From: Pseudomonadota bacterium
GTDB lineage: Bacteria; Pseudomonadota; Alphaproteobacteria; Acetobacterales; Acetobacteraceae
NCBI GenBank assembly: GCA_021847995.1
Contig: JAJZNE010000014.1
Location: 1 to 36,715, forward strand
Length of the DNA stretch: 36,715 nt
Direction of reading: 5' to 3'
Shown: piece by piece, positions 1-8,443 of the stretch
How the letters are laid out: each line of letters opens with the position of its first letter
Numbering within the stretch: the first letter of the stretch is position 1
The notes under the pieces: generated by a model
Told to the model about the DNA's origin: nothing
The model's input: only the letters and a program-made list of their open reading frames with translations
Databases searched by the model: none
Program-made: the position numbers and the translations under genes

Positions 1-1131
1 CGGCCGGGCAACGGCGAGCAGGCCGAGGAACAGCGCCGGCACCGCCGCCAGCGCGATCACGCCCGCGCCGAGGCGCCGCCACGCGCCACCGGCGGCGCCG
101 AGCAACGCCACCGCGGCGCCGAAGAACAGGCCCGCCGGCATCAGGAAGCGCCACGGGAACTGTACATAGGCCAGCGGCGGCAGCACCGCCCAGGCGGGGA
201 TCGACAGGGGGGTGATGAAAACGAGGGCGCACAGGCTGCCAAGCAGGACCGCGCGGCGGGCTTGCGTCGGCGCCGCCGCGCGCCAGGCCGCCGCGGACGC
301 CGCAGCCGTCAGCGCGAACATGCCGTAGAGCAGCCACCACAGCAGGCTGATCCGGTGCGTCGCCATGCTGCCCCAGAACAGCATCGTGCCCTGCCAGCGA
401 TGCCCCTCGTCCATCAGCGCCGCCGTGCTGACCTGCGGGCTGAGCAGGAGGGCCGGCAACAGGTGGAACGCGAGCAGCAGGAGGCCGAGCGCGAAGCCGC
501 ACGCCGTCTCGACCGCGCGCTTCCGGCCGAGGGCGAGGGCATAGGCGCCGCCGCAGAGCAACGCCATCAACGCGGCCGGCACGTTGGTCGCGCCCACCAG
601 GGCAAAGGCGAACGCGACGGCGACGACGCGCCGCCGCGGCGCCAGCGTGGGCAGCAGCGGCAGCAGCCCGGCGGCGACAGCCTCGGCGAAGGCGAAGCGG
701 ATGATCTGATTCCACAACGTATTGTAGGGAAACAATGCATACGCCGCCGCCCCCAGCAGCGCCGCGCGCGGCGGGGTAAAGCAGCGCAGCCACAGCAGGC
801 AGGTGAACAGCCCGCCGATCCGGGCGAGCAGCAGCACCAGCATCAGTGCGCTCGCCGCGTCGCGCACGCCGGCGGCCTGCACCGCCGCCGCGAGCAGGAA
901 ACCGAGCGGCGGGTAGAAGAACAGCACCGGCGCGCCGAATCCCTGGTTCAGCGCGGCGAGCCAGCCAGGCGGGAAGCCCGGCGCGCCGGCCGCCTGATCG
1001 AGCGCCGCCAGGGTGGCGATGGCGAACGGCGCGTCATGCCCGCCGAATTTGGAGAACTCGGGCGGCCCCGCTGCCGTCGCCGCAAGGATCACCGCGAGCG
1101 CTGCCGCGATCGCAAGCCAGGCCAGTCGCAT
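1..1131 (-). CDS. Polytopic membrane protein, PTPS-related family (3' end outside the window)
   Basis: Reading the minus strand from an ATG at 1131 gives 377 uninterrupted codons that run off the window edge. The product starts with a hydrophobic signal-anchor (MRLAWLAIAAALAVILAA), followed by a short loop with F-G-G-H-D and then N-Q-G-F-G-A-P-V-L-F-F-Y-P-P-L. This H-D plus N-x-G-x-G-x-P-x-x-x-x-Y-P-P-L pattern is typical of the '6-pyruvoyl-tetrahydropterin synthase related domain; membrane protein' family, whose members look like GT-C-type membrane glycosyltransferases. Alternating hydrophobic and arginine-rich stretches suggest many transmembrane helices after residue 60. No ATG was found upstream in frame. 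A role in transferring lipid-linked sugars is inference; the substrate is unknown. It is divergent from the DUF4168 gene across about 170 bp. Family assignment is fairly sure, function is not. Confidence 0.72.
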   Translation of the reverse strand, partial: MRLAWLAIAAALAVILAATAAGPPEFSKFGGHDAPFAIATLAALDQAAGAPGFPPGWLAALNQGFGAPVLFFYPPLGFLLAAAVQAAGVRDAASALMLVLLLARIGGLFTCLLWLRCFTPPRAALLGAAAYALFPYNTLWNQIIRFAFAEAVAAGLLPLLPTLAPRRRVVAVAFAFALVGATNVPAALMALLCGGAYALALGRKRAVETACGFALGLLLLAFHLLPALLLSPQVSTAALMDEGHRWQGTMLFWGSMATHRISLLWWLLYGMFALTAAASAAAWRAAAPTQARRAVLLGSLCALVFITPLSIPAWAVLPPLAYVQFPWRFLMPAGLFFGAAVALLGAAGGAWRRLGAGVIALAAVPALFLGLLAVARP

Positions 1132-1305
1132 TGAGGGATGTCCGTGGCGGAATGTCGGCCGATCATGCCCCACTCCATTGCCCGGCAGAAAACAACAGCC
1201 CGCGCGGCGATGCGCGCCGGCTCATCATTGCGTGAAGCACGGGCAGGTGATGCAGCCCCGCCGGCATGCGCGGAATTGACCCGCCAGCAGCAAACGGAGC
1301 ATGCG

Positions 1306-1749
1306 ATGCGAAATTTTGACACGGCGACCATCCTGGCGGCGGCCCTCGCGTTGGCGGTGCCGGCGCAGCTCGCGGCGCAGCAGATGCCGGGCGCCGGCGC
1401 CGGCGCACCGGCCGCCCCGAAAGCGGTGACCCCGGCGGTTCCGTCCACCGGAACGCCGCCGGGCGGCAGCGCATCGGTGCCCGACGCAACGGTGGAGCAG
1501 GTCGGCAAGGCGCTGCGCAAGGTGGAGGAGATTCGGCGCTCCTACGCCGAGCGCATGCAGGCGGCGGCATCGAAGGACCAGCAGCAGGGCCTGTCGCAGC
1601 AGGCGATGACCGAGGCGCAGCAGGCGGTGCGCAGCCAGGGTCTCAGCCCCGAGCAGTACAACCAGGTGATCCGCGAGGCGCAGGGCGACATGGCGCTCCG
1701 TCAGCGCCTTCTGGTCGCAGCGGGTCTGTCGCAGCCGCAGCAGCAATAG
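1306..1749 (+). CDS. Exported DUF4168 protein
   Basis: 147 residues. The ATG at 1306 is preferred over the longer in-frame reading because GGAG lies 6 nt upstream (1296-1299) and because it places a signal peptide at the N-terminus (MRNFDTATILAAALALAVPAQ, then AQQ). A low-complexity Ala/Pro/Gly linker (about residues 25-60) leads to a charged helical domain with E-E-I-R-R-S-Y-A-E-R-M and then G-L-S-P-E-Q-Y-N-Q-V-I-R-E-A-Q-G-D. The 'GLS-x-E-x-Y-N-x-I' block followed by a Q-x-D-x-x-L-R-x-R motif is the hallmark of DUF4168, a family of small secreted or periplasmic proteins of unknown function. It is monocistronic and convergent with the PaiB-like gene 11 bp downstream. No enzymatic residues are evident. 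The family call is good; function cannot be given. Confidence 0.8.
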   Translation: MRNFDTATILAAALALAVPAQLAAQQMPGAGAGAPAAPKAVTPAVPSTGTPPGGSASVPDATVEQVGKALRKVEEIRRSYAERMQAAASKDQQQGLSQQAMTEAQQAVRSQGLSPEQYNQVIREAQGDMALRQRLLVAAGLSQPQQQ

Positions 1750-1760
1750 CGCGGCGCGGC

Positions 1761-2357
1761 TCAGGCGGGCAGCGTCGCCGCGATCAGGTCGGCGACCGCT
1801 GCCTCGCCCTGCGCGCGCAGCGCGGCGATCACGCTCTCGCGGTCGGCGATGCTGCGATTCTGGCTCATTTTCCACTGCGCCTCGATCCGCGTTGCGCGCA
1901 GGCGGAAGGCGCGGATGCCGCGCATCATGCCGGCCATGTAGCTTACCGGCAGCGCCTCCATCACGAAGCTCGGATCATGGGCCGAGAGGGCGCGCAGCAT
2001 CGCCCGCATGTCGCCGTCGTCGGTGACCTTTTCCAGTTCGCCGTGGACATGCACGGCGGCGTAATCCCAGGTCGGCACCGCCGGCTGCGTACGGTACCAG
2101 GTGGGCGAGATATAGGCGTGCGGACCGCCGAAGATCGCGAGCGCCGTATCGCCCGCCTCAATCCGCGCGCATTGCGGGTTGCCGGCGGCGAGATGGCCGG
2201 CGAGCACGAGCGCGTCCCCTTCGCGTGTCACCACGAAGGGAATCGGCGACGCATCCAGCCCGCCCGCCGCAGTCACCAGAAGCCCGAACGGATGCGCCGC
2301 GATCAGTGCCGCGATGCGGGCGGGATCAGGCTCGGCGAAAGCGGGGCGGTGATACAT
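1761..2357 (-). CDS. PaiB-type FMN-binding protein
   Basis: 198 residues starting MYHRPAF. The ATG is preceded by a strong AGGAGGAGG ribosome site. Sequence features match the FMN_bind_2 / PaiB family: N-terminal 'P-A-F-A-E', the I-A-A-L-I-A-A-H-P-F-G-L-L-V-T block around residues 15-30, L-A-G-H-L-A-A-G-N-P-Q about residues 72-82, and F-G-G-P-H-A-Y-I-S-P-T-W-Y near residues 97-109. The last is the most conserved signature of the family. PaiB of Bacillus was described as a negative regulator of sporulation and protease genes, but the fold is a flavin-reductase-like split barrel and many members are probably FMN or heme-binding oxidoreductases. The gene stands alone, 33 bp from the amidase stop on the same strand, so it may be co-transcribed with the amidase upstream. 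Confidence 0.85.
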   Translation of the reverse strand: MYHRPAFAEPDPARIAALIAAHPFGLLVTAAGGLDASPIPFVVTREGDALVLAGHLAAGNPQCARIEAGDTALAIFGGPHAYISPTWYRTQPAVPTWDYAAVHVHGELEKVTDDGDMRAMLRALSAHDPSFVMEALPVSYMAGMMRGIRAFRLRATRIEAQWKMSQNRSIADRESVIAALRAQGEAAVADLIAATLPA

Positions 2358-2390
2358 GGCCTCCTCCTGGTCTGCCGGCGACGGATGTTG

Positions 2391-3788
2391 CTACGCGAGC
2401 TCGGGCATCGGGAACGGCTGCGCCACTTCCAGGGTGCGCGCCGCGCGCAGCACCAGATCGTCACGATAGAGCGCCGCCGCCACCTGCACGGAGCGCGGCA
2501 GTCCCTCGGCGGTGAAGCCCATCGGCACCGCGATCGCCGGCTGGCGTGTCAGGTTGAAGGCAAAGGTCCAGGGCGCCCAGGCGGTCCACAGCGCCTCCAT
2601 CGGGTCACCGAGCGGCGCCTCTGCCAGCGGGGCCGCAGCCGGCACGGTCGGGCACAGCACCAGATCGTATGTCTGATGGAAGCGCGCCATCGCGTGCGCC
2701 GCCGCGATGCGCATCGCCTCACCGTCGAGGAATTCGATCGCCGAGACGCCGCCCGCCGCGCGCGCCACCTCCAGCAGCCCGGGGTCGAGCAGGTGGCGCC
2801 GCGCTTCGGGAAAGGACTGCACAAGGCGCGCCAGCGCCACACCCCAGACGCGACCGAAGATCGCGCGCGTGTCGGGCAGGCCGGGATCCGCCTCGGTCAC
2901 CTCCGCCCCGGCTTCCGCGAGCAGCCGCGCAGCGTCGTCCAGGGCCGCGAGGCCGTCCCAATCCACCGGCGCATCGAACCCCGGCCGGCGCAGGACGGCG
3001 ACCCGCAGTTCCGCCACCCCCTCCTCGATCCCCTCGCGCCAGTCGCGCGGGTCGTCGGGCAGTGCATAGGGGTCGCGCAGGTCGAAGCGCGCCATCGCCC
3101 CCAGCATCAGCGCGGCGTCGCGCACGCTGCGCGCCATCGGGCCGAGGGCGGCGACATGGCCGAAGGCACCGAGCGGCCATTGCGGCACGCGGCCGAAACT
3201 CGGCTTCAGTCCGACCACGCCCGACCACGCCGCCGGGATGCGGATCGACCCGCCGGCATCGGTCCCGATATGCAGCGGCCCGAACCCTGCCGCCGCCGCG
3301 GCCCCGGCGCCCGAGGACGATCCCCCCGGCGTGTGCGCCGGGTTCCACGGGTTGCGCGTGATGCCGTGGAGCGGGCAGTCGCCGGGTGATTTCCAGCCGA
3401 ACTCGGTGGTCGTGGTTTTGCCCAGGATGACCGCGCCCGCCGCCTTCAGCCCGGCCACGCTCGGCGCATCCGCCGTCGCCGCCGCCTCGTCGCTGAGGCG
3501 CGAGCCGCGCCGGGTGGGATGGCCGGCGAGATCGACCAGATCCTTCACCGTCACCGGCACGCCGTCCAGCGCGCCGATCGGCCGCCCGGCCTGCCAGCGC
3601 CGCTCGCTTGCCACCGCCGCTTCCCGCGCCTCCGGCGCCAGCACGGCGAAGGCGTTGAGCGTGGGATTGAGCCGCGCCACCCGCTCGGTCACCGCCTCCA
3701 GCACCTCGACCGGGCTGAGGCTGCGGCGGGCGTAGTGGCCGAGCAGATCCTCGGCGGTCATCACGGCGGGGTCGGTGGCAGTTTGCAT
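2391..3788 (-). CDS. Amidase, amidase-signature family
   Basis: 465 residues from the ATG at 3788 ([10 protein letters not shown]); a start 24 bp further upstream (MIVRSEP) is possible. The Ser-cisSer-Lys machinery is complete: Lys82 in V-T-V-K-D-L, the G-G-S-S-S-G loop with Ser157, and the nucleophile Ser181 in [12 protein letters not shown]. The 24-residue spacing between the two serines matches well-studied members such as FAAH. Further conserved blocks are L-x-G-V-P-V-T-V-K-D and T-R-N-P-W-N-P. The length is normal. These enzymes hydrolyse a C-N amide bond; the substrate is not readable here. Absence of gatB/gatC neighbours and the 'glutamyl-tRNA amidotransferase A-like' layout favour a stand-alone catabolic amidase rather than GatA. 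It is divergent from the aldo/keto reductase gene. Confidence 0.88.
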   Translation of the reverse strand: MQTATDPAVMTAEDLLGHYARRSLSPVEVLEAVTERVARLNPTLNAFAVLAPEAREAAVASERRWQAGRPIGALDGVPVTVKDLVDLAGHPTRRGSRLSDEAAATADAPSVAGLKAAGAVILGKTTTTEFGWKSPGDCPLHGITRNPWNPAHTPGGSSSGAGAAAAAGFGPLHIGTDAGGSIRIPAAWSGVVGLKPSFGRVPQWPLGAFGHVAALGPMARSVRDAALMLGAMARFDLRDPYALPDDPRDWREGIEEGVAELRVAVLRRPGFDAPVDWDGLAALDDAARLLAEAGAEVTEADPGLPDTRAIFGRVWGVALARLVQSFPEARRHLLDPGLLEVARAAGGVSAIEFLDGEAMRIAAAHAMARFHQTYDLVLCPTVPAAAPLAEAPLGDPMEALWTAWAPWTFAFNLTRQPAIAVPMGFTAEGLPRSVQVAAALYRDDLVLRAARTLEVAQPFPMPELA

Positions 3789-3977
3789 GACAGGTTCCGA
3801 ACGCACGATCATCCGTACAGCATGGCCAAGCCGGCGCGCGGAGGAAACCCCCGCATAGCAGACCGCGCCCTGATCGGCGACATCGATCCGCGCGCGGCGC
3901 AATGGCAAACCGCGATCGCCGCGACCGTGTTGGACCCACCGACCGGGCCGATCACCGGCCGGATGGGAGTTTACGAC

Positions 3978-4865
3978 ATGGCCAAGCAGGATGCCGGCGC
4001 CGCCGGCCAGTTCGCGATCGCGGGAGAGATCGGCGTCAACCGCCTGGGCTTCGGTGCAATGCGGATCACCGGAGACGGGATCTGGGGCATTCCGGGGGAT
4101 GTCGAGGCGGCCCGCCGCACCCTCGCCGCCGTGCCGACGCTCGGGATCAATCTGATCGACACCGCCGACAGCTACGGCCCGTTCGTCAGCGAGGATCTGA
4201 TCCGTTCCGTGCTGCATCCCTATCACGGGCTGACCGTCGCCACCAAGGGCGGCCTCGTGCGCCACGGCCCCGATATCTGGCTGCCGCTCGGCCGGCCGGA
4301 ATATCTGCGGCAATGCGTGCTGATGAGTCTGCGCCGCCTCGGCGTCGAGCGCATCGATCTCTGGCAGCTGCACCGAATCGACCCGCAGGTGCCGGCGGAC
4401 GAACAGTTCGGCGTCATGGCCGATATGCAGCGCGAGGGGCTGGTCCGCCAGCTCGGCCTGAGCGAGGTGAGCATTGCGGAGATCGAGGCGGCGGGCCGGC
4501 ATTTCCGCGTGGCGACGGTGCAGAACCAATATAACCTCGTCGATCGCAGGAGCGAGGACGTGCTGGAGTACTGCCAGCGTCAGGGCATCGGCTTCATCCC
4601 GTGGGCGCCGCTCGCCGCCGGTGCGCTGGCCCGTCCCGGCTCGGCGCTGGCCGAGATCGCCGGCCGGCTCGGGCATTCGCCGGGACAGGTGGCGCTCGCC
4701 TGGATGCTGCAACGCGCATCGGTGATGCTGCCGATCCCCGGCACCGGCCACCCCGACCATCTGGCGCAGAACGTCGCGGCAGCCGGGCTGCATCTGTCGG
4801 AGGCGGATTTCGATGCCCTCGACGCGCGGGGCCGGCAGGCCGCATCAGCCGCACGCGCGGCCTGA
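3978..4865 (+). CDS. Aldo/keto reductase
   Basis: 295 residues. The ATG at 3978 is chosen because GGGAG sits about 9 nt upstream; an in-frame ATG at 3963 overlaps that site and is less likely. The catalytic tetrad of aldo/keto reductases is visible: Asp61 and Tyr66 in D-T-A-D-S-Y-G, Lys90 in A-T-K-G-G, and His132 in W-Q-L-H-R-I-D. The C-terminal NADPH-binding part has [10 protein letters not shown] and the phosphate-binding I-P-G-T. These soluble (alpha/beta)8 enzymes reduce aldehydes or ketones with NADPH; the substrate cannot be inferred. The closest subgroup is the short YdbC/'oxidoreductase' type rather than the potassium-channel-beta type. It is divergent from the amidase, and its stop lies 19 bp before the inverted-repeat cluster. 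Confidence 0.88.
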   Translation: MAKQDAGAAGQFAIAGEIGVNRLGFGAMRITGDGIWGIPGDVEAARRTLAAVPTLGINLIDTADSYGPFVSEDLIRSVLHPYHGLTVATKGGLVRHGPDIWLPLGRPEYLRQCVLMSLRRLGVERIDLWQLHRIDPQVPADEQFGVMADMQREGLVRQLGLSEVSIAEIEAAGRHFRVATVQNQYNLVDRRSEDVLEYCQRQGIGFIPWAPLAAGALARPGSALAEIAGRLGHSPGQVALAWMLQRASVMLPIPGTGHPDHLAQNVAAAGLHLSEADFDALDARGRQAASAARAA

Positions 4866-4884
4866 GGCAACGGGCGCGGGGCGT

Positions 4885-4940
4885 CATACCAGCCGCCTTT
4901 GAGTTGACCCATCTGCGATGGGTCAACGGCGGCCGGTATG
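4885..4940. repeat. Long imperfect inverted repeat, first of a cluster
   Basis: Seen directly: an inner perfect 10-bp arm pair (GTTGACCCAT at 4903-4912 and its complement at 4918-4927) around a 5-nt loop. It continues outward, after a 5-nt bulge on the left, with a 13-bp arm pair (CATACCAGCCGCC at 4885-4897 against 4928-4940) containing one mismatch. Between this element and the next, GCGCGCC and GGCGCGC face each other at about 4952-4980. The element sits just 3' of the aldo/keto reductase and could terminate its transcript, but there is no T-run. Its ATACC ends resemble those of the second palindrome 40 bp away, suggesting both belong to a dispersed palindromic family. Confidence 0.7.
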
Positions 4941-4980
4941 ATTCATATTTCGCGCGCCGCCGCCCACCAACCCGGCGCGC

Positions 4981-5031
4981 ATACCAAGCGCCCTAAAGGC
5001 CAAAAGAGTCGGCCTTTAGGGCGCTTGGTAT
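4981..5031. terminator. Perfect 21-bp inverted repeat overlapping the hpnR stop
   Basis: Arms 4981-5001 and 5011-5031 are exactly complementary over 21 bp (outer end ATACCAAGCGCC, inner end AAAGGCC), with a 9-nt loop AAAAGAGTC at 5002-5010. The right arm ends on the last base of the hpnR TGA codon (5031-5033 on the plus strand), so the hairpin forms at the very end of the hpnR mRNA. It is convergent between hpnR and the aldo/keto reductase gene and could work as a bidirectional terminator or mRNA-stabilising hairpin. Such perfection without a T-tract is more usual for an inserted palindromic repeat than for an intrinsic terminator. Confidence 0.7.
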
Positions 5032-6563
5032 CACGCCCCCCGCGTCGCGTCCACGAACCGCTCCGTCGCATCGTCCAGCGCCCGGGCGCGGCGGCCGGGC
5101 GGCTGATGAATGAAAAGCGCGCGCTTGTCGGCGCCGATCGCGGGCGCGGGTGCGGGGCACGAAAGTTCGTAGCGCACCGGCCTGGCATGGTCGGCAAGCT
5201 GCTGGCGCGCGTCGTACACCGAATTGAACTTCCACAGCATGCGCACGAAATTCGTCTGTCCGCGCGCGAGCCGGGCGGCGGCGATGCCGAGCGTGTCACG
5301 CAGCGCCGCCCAGCCGAGATGCTTGCGGCTCAGGATGCGCTGTGTCTCCACCAGCTCGGTATAGAATTCGTCGAGCGGCAGCGTCGTCGGCAGCACCGCG
5401 TGCTGGATGTCGAACAGCCGGTAGTCGCGCGTCGTCAGCTTCGCCTGCTGCTCCGGCCAGATCTCGGTCCCCGGATAGGGGGTGGTGACGCTGAGGTTGA
5501 CGATCTCGGGGATTTCCATGCACCACGCGCGCACCGCGGCGAAGCGCGCGCGGTCCCAGGAGGGATCGGCAATGATGTTGATGGCGACCATCACGCCGAG
5601 CGAGCGGGCGAACTCCAGCGCCGCGAAGCTGTCGTCCAGCGTCACCCGCTTGCGGAACAGCTTGAGCCGCTCGGCATCGATCGCCTCCAGCCCGAGGAAC
5701 ATGTATTCCAGGCCGAGGCCGCGCCAGCGGCGGAACACCTCCTTGTTGCGAAGCAGCACGTCGGCGCGGGTCTCCAGGTAGTATTGCTTGCGGATACCGC
5801 GCCGCTCGATCGCATCGGCGATCGCCATGCCGTGGCGCTCATGGACGAACGCCACGTCATCGACGATGAACACGCCCGGCTCGCGCAGCCGGGCCAGCTC
5901 GTCGGCGATCCATTCCGGATCGGCGGTGCGGTAACTGCGGCCGTAGAAGGTCCAGGCGCTGCAAAAAGTACAATCCCACGGACAGCCTCGCGCGAACTCG
6001 ATGGAGGCGCAGGGATCGAGGGTGCCGATGAAATACCTGCGGCGATGGTGCAGCAGGTCGCGCGCCGGCCGCACGGCATCGAGCCGTTCGACGAAGCGCG
6101 GCGGCGGCCCTTCGCCGGCAGCGGTCACCGCACCGGGCACCCCGGCGAGCCCAGCCCCGCGGCCGCAGGCGAGCAGCGGCGCGATCGCCGCCTCCCCTTC
6201 GCCGCGCAGCACGCAATCGATCGCACCTTCGGCATGCGCCAGCACGTCGCGGGCGATGAAGGAAACGGAATGGCCGCCGACGATGATCAGGCAGTCCGGC
6301 AGCACGGCCCGGGCGGCGCGGGCGAGATCGACGATCTCCGGCACGTTGGCGAGGTAGTTGCCGGAGAAGCAGAGCGCATCCGGCCGCCAGGCACGGAGCA
6401 TCCGATGGAAGGCGCGCGGGTTTTCCGCCTGCAGGTCGATCAGCCGCACGTCATGTCCGGCATCGCGCGCGGCCCCGGCGACGAGTTCCAGCCCGAGCGG
6501 CTCCAGCCGCAGGAACACGCGCGTGTACATCAGCGGACCGGGATGGACGCACAGCAGCTTCAT
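5031..6563 (-). CDS. hpnR: Hopanoid C-3 methylase, B12-binding radical SAM enzyme
   Basis: 510 residues, starting MKLLCVHPGPLMYTRVFLRL. An N-terminal cobalamin-binding domain (about 1-140, with V-G-G-H-S-V-S-F near residue 95) precedes a radical-SAM core with the cluster motif C-P-W-D-C-T-F-C (CxxxCxxC) followed by S-A-W-T-F-Y-G-R-S-Y-R. The sequence agrees with HpnR as I remember it from methanotrophs and acetic acid bacteria, notably Y-Y-L-E-T-R-A-D-V-L-L-R-N-K-E-V-F, L-E-Y-M-F-L-G-L-E-A-I-D, N-x-S-V-T-T-P-Y-P-G-T-E and R-D-Y-R-L-F-D-I-Q-H-A-V-L-P. HpnR transfers a methyl group from SAM, via a corrinoid, to C-3 of bacteriohopanes in the membrane. The gene stands alone, away from other hpn genes in this window. 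A different B12-radical-SAM methylase is the main alternative. Confidence 0.87.
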   Translation of the reverse strand: MKLLCVHPGPLMYTRVFLRLEPLGLELVAGAARDAGHDVRLIDLQAENPRAFHRMLRAWRPDALCFSGNYLANVPEIVDLARAARAVLPDCLIIVGGHSVSFIARDVLAHAEGAIDCVLRGEGEAAIAPLLACGRGAGLAGVPGAVTAAGEGPPPRFVERLDAVRPARDLLHHRRRYFIGTLDPCASIEFARGCPWDCTFCSAWTFYGRSYRTADPEWIADELARLREPGVFIVDDVAFVHERHGMAIADAIERRGIRKQYYLETRADVLLRNKEVFRRWRGLGLEYMFLGLEAIDAERLKLFRKRVTLDDSFAALEFARSLGVMVAINIIADPSWDRARFAAVRAWCMEIPEIVNLSVTTPYPGTEIWPEQQAKLTTRDYRLFDIQHAVLPTTLPLDEFYTELVETQRILSRKHLGWAALRDTLGIAAARLARGQTNFVRMLWKFNSVYDARQQLADHARPVRYELSCPAPAPAIGADKRALFIHQPPGRRARALDDATERFVDATRGA

Positions 6564-6574
6564 CGGATCGCCCG

Positions 6575-6602
6575 TGAGGAAATGTGGTTGAGGAAATGTG
6601 GT
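6575..6602. repeat. 14-bp perfect tandem repeat upstream of hpnR
   Basis: TGAGGAAATGTGGT occurs twice back to back (6575-6588 and 6589-6602). It begins 12 bp upstream of the hpnR ATG, in the divergent region between hpnR and the alcohol dehydrogenase. It lies where the hpnR 5' untranslated region or operator would be. It could be a recent slippage duplication or a tandem regulator site. Confidence 0.8.
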
Positions 6603-6739
6603 AACGGGTGATACGCGCGCCGCACGCGATCGTTCCCGCGCTTCCAGATTCCGCGGCCTTTGCCGACAACCCGCATCGCCCGCCGGCGTTCGTCGGCGGA
6701 GTACGGGCGGAGGGTCCGACCCGCGGGAAGGAGGCAGTG

Positions 6740-7909
6740 ATGCGCGCGCTGGTCTGGCACGGCAAGCAGGACATACGCTGCGACCAGGTTCCCGACCCCC
6801 GGATCGAGCATCCGCGCGACGCCGTGATCCGCGTCACGAGTTGCGCCATCTGCGGATCCGATCTGCATCTTTATGACGGCTTCATGCCCGGCATGCTTCG
6901 CGGCGACGTGCTCGGTCACGAGTTCATGGGCGAGGTTGTGGAAGTCGGTACCGCGACGACAAAGCTGAAAGTGGGCGATCGCGTGGTGGTCCCGTTCACC
7001 ATCATCTGCGGCGAGTGCGAACAGTGCCGGCGCGGCAACTTCTCCGTCTGCGAGCGCACCAACCCGAACCGCCGCGCCGCCGACATGGTGTTCGGCCATA
7101 CCACCGCCGGCCTATACGGCTACACCCACCTCACCGGCGGCTATGCCGGGGGGCAGGCGGAATATGTCCGCGTGCCTTATGCCGATGTCGGGCCGGTGAA
7201 AATCCCGGACGGGCTTTCGGATGAGCAGGTGCTGTTCCTCGGCGACATCCTGCCCACCGGCTGGCAGGCGGCGGCGCAGTGCGATATCGCGCCGACCGAT
7301 ACCGTCGCCGTGTGGGGCGCCGGCCCGGTTGGCCAGTTCGCGGTACGCAGCGCAATCCTGCTCGGGGCACGGCAGGTGGTGTGCATCGACCGGCTCGAAG
7401 ACCGGCTCAGCATGGCGCGCGCCGCCGGCGCCATCACCATCAATTTCGAGCAGGACAGCGTGATCGGCCGGCTGAACGACCTGACCGACGGCAAGGGGCC
7501 GGAGAAATGCATCGACGCGGTCGGGCTGGAGGCGCACGCGACGGCGACGATCGATTCCATGTACGACCGCGCCAAGCAGGCAATGATGCTGGAGACCGAC
7601 CGGCCGCACGTCCTGCGCGAGATGATCTATGTCTGCCGGCCGGCGGGCGTACTCTCGATCCCCGGCGTCTATGGCGGGCTGCTGGACAAGATTCCGTTCG
7701 GCGCGCTGATGAACAAGGGCCTGACGGTGCGCACCGGCCAGACGCACGTCAACCGCTGGACCGACGACCTGCTGCGTCGCATCCAGGCGGGCGAGATCGA
7801 CCCGTCCTTCGTCGTCACGCATCGCGCCGGGCTGACGGATGGGCCGGCGCTGTACCGGACCTTCCGCGACAAGCAGGACGGCTGCATCAAAGTGGTGCTG
7901 AAGCCATAG
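6740..7909 (+). CDS. Zinc-dependent alcohol dehydrogenase, formaldehyde-dehydrogenase-like
   Basis: 389 residues from the ATG at 6740, which follows an excellent GAAGGAGG site (6727-6734). Medium-chain dehydrogenase features: catalytic zinc ligands in C-A-I-C-G-S-D-L-H and G-H-E-F-M-G; structural zinc cysteines in C-G-E-C-E-Q-C-R-R-G-N-F-S-V-C; and a Rossmann motif G-A-G-P-V-G-Q-F-A. The T-G-W-Q-A-A block and the insertion after the Rossmann domain fit the glutathione-independent formaldehyde-dehydrogenase-like subgroup (FDH_like), common in alphaproteobacteria. It oxidises an alcohol or aldehyde with NAD(P); the substrate is unknown. It is followed 15 bp later by a small membrane protein gene and then a flavoprotein gene on the same strand, probably one operon. 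Confidence 0.87.
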   Translation: MRALVWHGKQDIRCDQVPDPRIEHPRDAVIRVTSCAICGSDLHLYDGFMPGMLRGDVLGHEFMGEVVEVGTATTKLKVGDRVVVPFTIICGECEQCRRGNFSVCERTNPNRRAADMVFGHTTAGLYGYTHLTGGYAGGQAEYVRVPYADVGPVKIPDGLSDEQVLFLGDILPTGWQAAAQCDIAPTDTVAVWGAGPVGQFAVRSAILLGARQVVCIDRLEDRLSMARAAGAITINFEQDSVIGRLNDLTDGKGPEKCIDAVGLEAHATATIDSMYDRAKQAMMLETDRPHVLREMIYVCRPAGVLSIPGVYGGLLDKIPFGALMNKGLTVRTGQTHVNRWTDDLLRRIQAGEIDPSFVVTHRAGLTDGPALYRTFRDKQDGCIKVVLKP

Positions 7910-7924
7910 CCAGGGAGAGCGCAG

Positions 7925-8443
7925 ATGCGCAAGCAACATGGCCTTTCGGTGCAGCGCGGGCGGCTGAGCGGAGCGGATGACACGGTGGCGCGCGACCTCG
8001 GCTGGTTCAGCATCGCGCTCGGCGCGGCCGAACTGATGCAGCCGCGCGCGGTCGGGCGCATGGTGGGCATGCCGCGCAGCGGACCGCTGCTCTGCCTCTA
8101 TGGCCTGCGGGAAATTGCGGCTGGCCTCGGCATCCTGACGGCGCGCGATCCGGCGCCCTGGCTGTGGGCGCGCGTCGGCGGCGACATGCTCGATATCGCG
8201 ACCCTGCTGCCGGGAATGCTTGGGCGGCGGCGTGGGCGGACGTTCCTCGCGTTGCTGGCGGTCGCCGGGGTCACGGCAGCGGACGTGCTGTGCGCGCAAT
8301 CCCTGGACGCCCGTAGCAGACACCGGGGTCCGCGCTTTGACTATACCGACCGCATCGGCATTCGGCGGCCGGACGTGACGGCTCGCGCGGCGCCCAGGGA
8401 TGTCACGGCGCCCGACGATGCTCGGCCGGCGGTCCGGGCATAG
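7925..8443 (+). CDS. Small membrane protein of unknown function
   Basis: 172 residues, with GGGAGAG 7 nt before the ATG. Three to four hydrophobic segments are visible between about residues 25 and 125 (L-G-W-F-S-I-A-L-G-A-A-E-L; L-Y-G-L-R-E-I-A-A-G-L-G-I-L; W-L-W-A-R-V-G-G-D-M-L-D; F-L-A-L-L-A-V-A-G-V-T). A hydrophilic, arginine- and aspartate-rich tail of about 45 residues follows. The 'LGWFSIGLGxAELxxP...GLREIAAGLGIL' pattern recurs in alphaproteobacterial proteins that are sometimes fused or adjacent to SRPBCC (cyclase/dehydrase-like) domains. No such domain is present here, so this may be the stand-alone membrane half. Its position 15 bp after the dehydrogenase suggests co-expression. 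No function can be assigned. Confidence 0.7.
   Translation: MRKQHGLSVQRGRLSGADDTVARDLGWFSIALGAAELMQPRAVGRMVGMPRSGPLLCLYGLREIAAGLGILTARDPAPWLWARVGGDMLDIATLLPGMLGRRRGRTFLALLAVAGVTAADVLCAQSLDARSRHRGPRFDYTDRIGIRRPDVTARAAPRDVTAPDDARPAVRA

Noticed and set aside
4938-6611. 557-codon open frame on the plus strand
   Set aside because: It is antisense to hpnR, which has clear family motifs; the product is Arg/His/Gln-rich low-complexity sequence typical of GC-rich shadow frames.
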